In this document: in pieces, positions 5,378 through 6,716 of the stretch
How positions within the stretch are numbered: the first letter of the stretch is position 1
Layout: the number at the start of each line of letters is the position of its first letter
Assembly: GCA_019348365.1 (NCBI GenBank)
Contig: JAHWJO010000264.1
Location: forward strand, 1 to 6,716
Source of the DNA: Armatimonadota bacterium
GTDB taxonomy: Bacteria > Armatimonadota > DTGP01 > JAHWJO01
Direction: 5' to 3'
DNA length: 6,716 nucleotides
Notes under the pieces: generated by a model
The model's database searches: none
What the model saw: only the letters and a program-made list of their open reading frames with translations
What the model was told of the DNA's origin: nothing
Position numbers and translations under genes: made by a program

Positions 5378-6490
5378 ATGAACGTTAAACTCGACGATCT
5401 CCTGAAATTCCTGGTGCAGCAGCAGGGCTCCGACCTGCTGATCAAGGCGGAGAGCCCCCCGCTCGTTCGCGTTCACGGCGAATTGAAGCCGATGCGGATG
5501 GAGCCGTTTTCGGCGGAGCAGGCCAAAGAGATCATTTACGATATTCTGACCGACGAACAGATCCGGCGCTTTGAAGAGGACCTGGAGCTCGACCTCTCTT
5601 ACGAGCTGCCCGGAGTCTCCCGGTACCGCGTCAACGTGATGCAGCAGCGGGAGGCGGTGGGGACGGTCATCCGCGCCATCCCGATGGACATCCTGACGAT
5701 GGAGGAGCTGAATCTTCCGCCGGTGCTCAAAACGTTCTGCGAGCGCCCGCGTGGACTGGTACTGGTTACCGGGCCGACGGGTTCGGGGAAATCCACCACC
5801 CTCGCCGCAATGATCGACTACATCAACGTGAATTTCGGCCACCACATCATGACGGTCGAGGACCCCATCGAGTTCGTCCATTCGGACAAGAAATCGATCA
5901 TCAACCAGCGGGAGCTGATGTCCGATACTCTCTCCTTCGCCAACGCGCTGAAGTACGTCCTGCGGCAGGACCCGGACGTGATCCTCGTCGGCGAGATGCG
6001 CGACCTGGAGACCATTCACCTCGCCATTACCGCAGCGGAAACGGGCCACCTCGTCTTCGGCACCCTCCACACCACCGACGCCGTCCAGACCGTGGACCGG
6101 ATCGTGGACGTGTTCCCCACCTACCAGCAGCAGCAGGTGCGGATGCAGCTCGCGGTGAACCTGGTGGGCATCGTGAGCCAGACCCTGCTGAGGAAGCCGG
6201 ACGGCAAGGGCCGGCAGGCCGCGTTCGAGATCATGGTCGCCGTACCGTCGGTGCGGAACCTGATCCGCGAAGCGAAGACGCACCAGATTCCGTCGTTGGT
6301 TCAGACCGGGCAGAAGTCGGGGATGCAAAGCCTGGACGCGAACCTGGCGGAGTTGGTGAAGCGCCGCCTCGTCACGTTTGAGGAAGCGCGCTCCAAAGCG
6401 GGCAACATCAAAGAGTTCGAGACGCTGCTGGGTGACGACAACCCGAACATCGTCCGCGATGCGAAAGGCCGCCCGGTTGCAGTAGCTTAA
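5378..6490 (+). CDS. pilT: Type IV pilus retraction ATPase PilT, copy 3
   Basis: This 370-residue protein is a third predicted pilus retraction ATPase. The N-terminus is typical (NVKLDDLLKFLVQQQGSDLLIKAESPP), although the usual DLH histidine is a leucine. Motor motifs are intact: Walker A GPTGSGKST (132-140), Asp box VEDPIEF (E161, D162), Walker B VILVGEMRD (E206), and His box TGHLVFGTLHTT (H224, H231). The C-terminal motif is SVRNLIREAK (291-300), close to AIRNLIRE. The RFRVNxxxQRG loop is altered to YRVNVMQQREAVG. A tail of about 20 residues (DDNPNIVRDAKGRPVAVA) extends past the usual end. ATG 5378 has GAGG (5367-5370) seven bases upstream. The 116-base gap to copy 2 is filled by a potential long stem-loop, so the two genes could be co-transcribed with separate control of translation. 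Paralogy to copy 2 is close around Walker B. Confidence 0.94.
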   Translation: MNVKLDDLLKFLVQQQGSDLLIKAESPPLVRVHGELKPMRMEPFSAEQAKEIIYDILTDEQIRRFEEDLELDLSYELPGVSRYRVNVMQQREAVGTVIRAIPMDILTMEELNLPPVLKTFCERPRGLVLVTGPTGSGKSTTLAAMIDYINVNFGHHIMTVEDPIEFVHSDKKSIINQRELMSDTLSFANALKYVLRQDPDVILVGEMRDLETIHLAITAAETGHLVFGTLHTTDAVQTVDRIVDVFPTYQQQQVRMQLAVNLVGIVSQTLLRKPDGKGRQAAFEIMVAVPSVRNLIREAKTHQIPSLVQTGQKSGMQSLDANLAELVKRRLVTFEEARSKAGNIKEFETLLGDDNPNIVRDAKGRPVAVA

Positions 6491-6530
6491 CCTCAGGCAG
6501 TAGCGCCCTCACCCCCGCGCTTCGCGCTGA

Positions 6531-6554
6531 CCCTCTCCCAATGCTGGGAGAGGG
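6531..6554. repeat. 10-bp stem hairpin, REP-like element copy A
   Basis: CCCTCTCCCA (6531-6540) pairs with TGGGAGAGGG (6545-6554) across the loop ATGC, 40 bases after the copy 3 stop. A smaller GCGC-TTC-GCGC hairpin (6517-6527) stands just before it. Pyrimidine-rich arms of this kind recur as intergenic repeats in many GC-rich bacteria. It could also slow or stop transcription at the end of the pilus ATPase cluster, but no T-run follows. Confidence 0.6.
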
Positions 6555-6681
6555 GATCTGTCGAGTTCATCCCGCAACAGGATCGAGGCATGATACGGGC
6601 CAATGGGAATGGCTAATCAGCTTTGAGATGAGGGCCAGGAAAACATTCCTCCCTCCGAAGAGAAGAGTTTTGCATCCCGAT
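6555..6681. other. Spacer between the two REP-like hairpins, no gene seen
   Basis: These 127 bases are mixed in composition and contain no plausible gene, RNA gene or clear promoter. They may be part of a composite repeat bounded by the two hairpins, or the upstream region of a gene beyond the right edge. Confidence 0.4.
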
Positions 6682-6707
6682 CCCCTCTCCCAGAATTGGG
6701 AGAGGGG
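6682..6707. repeat. 11-bp stem hairpin, REP-like element copy B
   Basis: CCCCTCTCCCA (6682-6692) pairs with TGGGAGAGGGG (6697-6707) across the loop GAAT. The arms are those of copy A extended by one base pair, with an unrelated loop. The conserved stem with a free loop indicates selection on, or copying of, a structure. It lies at the window edge, so its downstream neighbour is unseen. Confidence 0.6.
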
Positions 6708-6716
6708 CCGTCGCGA

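Overview
This is a GC-rich bacterial window in which every supported gene reads on the + strand. The genome appears to carry many intergenic inverted repeats. It uses ATG, probably TTG and perhaps CTG starts. Three tandem type IV pilus retraction-type ATPases point to a motile or surface-attached bacterium. The combination of GC richness, REP-like palindromes, heptamer arrays and several pilT paralogs would fit a deep-branching diderm phylum such as Armatimonadota, but that placement is a low-confidence inference. No rRNA, tRNA or other phylogenetic marker is present.

Layout. Bases 2-115 are the tail of an unidentified gene. Bases 116-434 hold no gene but contain a nested inverted-repeat element with a strong inner hairpin. 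Next comes a two-gene unit: a class I SAM-dependent O-methyltransferase-like gene (435-1004) and a Nudix hydrolase of the ADP-ribose pyrophosphatase type (1006-1590), separated by one base. After a 9-bp inverted repeat (1598-1641) there is an unrecognised exported protein with a signal peptide and a C-terminal membrane anchor (about 1854-2630). Its probable ribosome binding site and a possible CTG start lie inside a perfect 7-bp inverted repeat.

The rest of the window (2751-6490) is three consecutive, full-length, divergent PilT-family ATPase genes. All three keep Walker A, Asp box, Walker B and His box residues. The first has PilU-like features and a degenerate version of the C-terminal AIRNLIRE motif. 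The second is the most PilT-like in its core motifs but has an Ala/Pro-rich N-terminal extension and a TTG start. The third is PilT-like with a short C-terminal tail. The gaps between them are structured: a leader with a candidate sigma70 promoter and two 13-bp palindromes precedes copy 2, and two convergent arrays of the heptamer GGGRTCR lie between copies 2 and 3, forming a 16-bp stem that reaches the Shine-Dalgarno of copy 3. Two copies of a CCCTCTCCCA-type hairpin follow the cluster.

Functionally, the three ATPases could form a retraction motor set (a PilT-type primary motor plus PilU-like accessory motors, as hetero- or alternative hexamers), with separate expression control for each gene. 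No extension ATPase (PilB), platform protein (PilC) or pilin gene is visible here, so the rest of the pilus machine must be encoded elsewhere.
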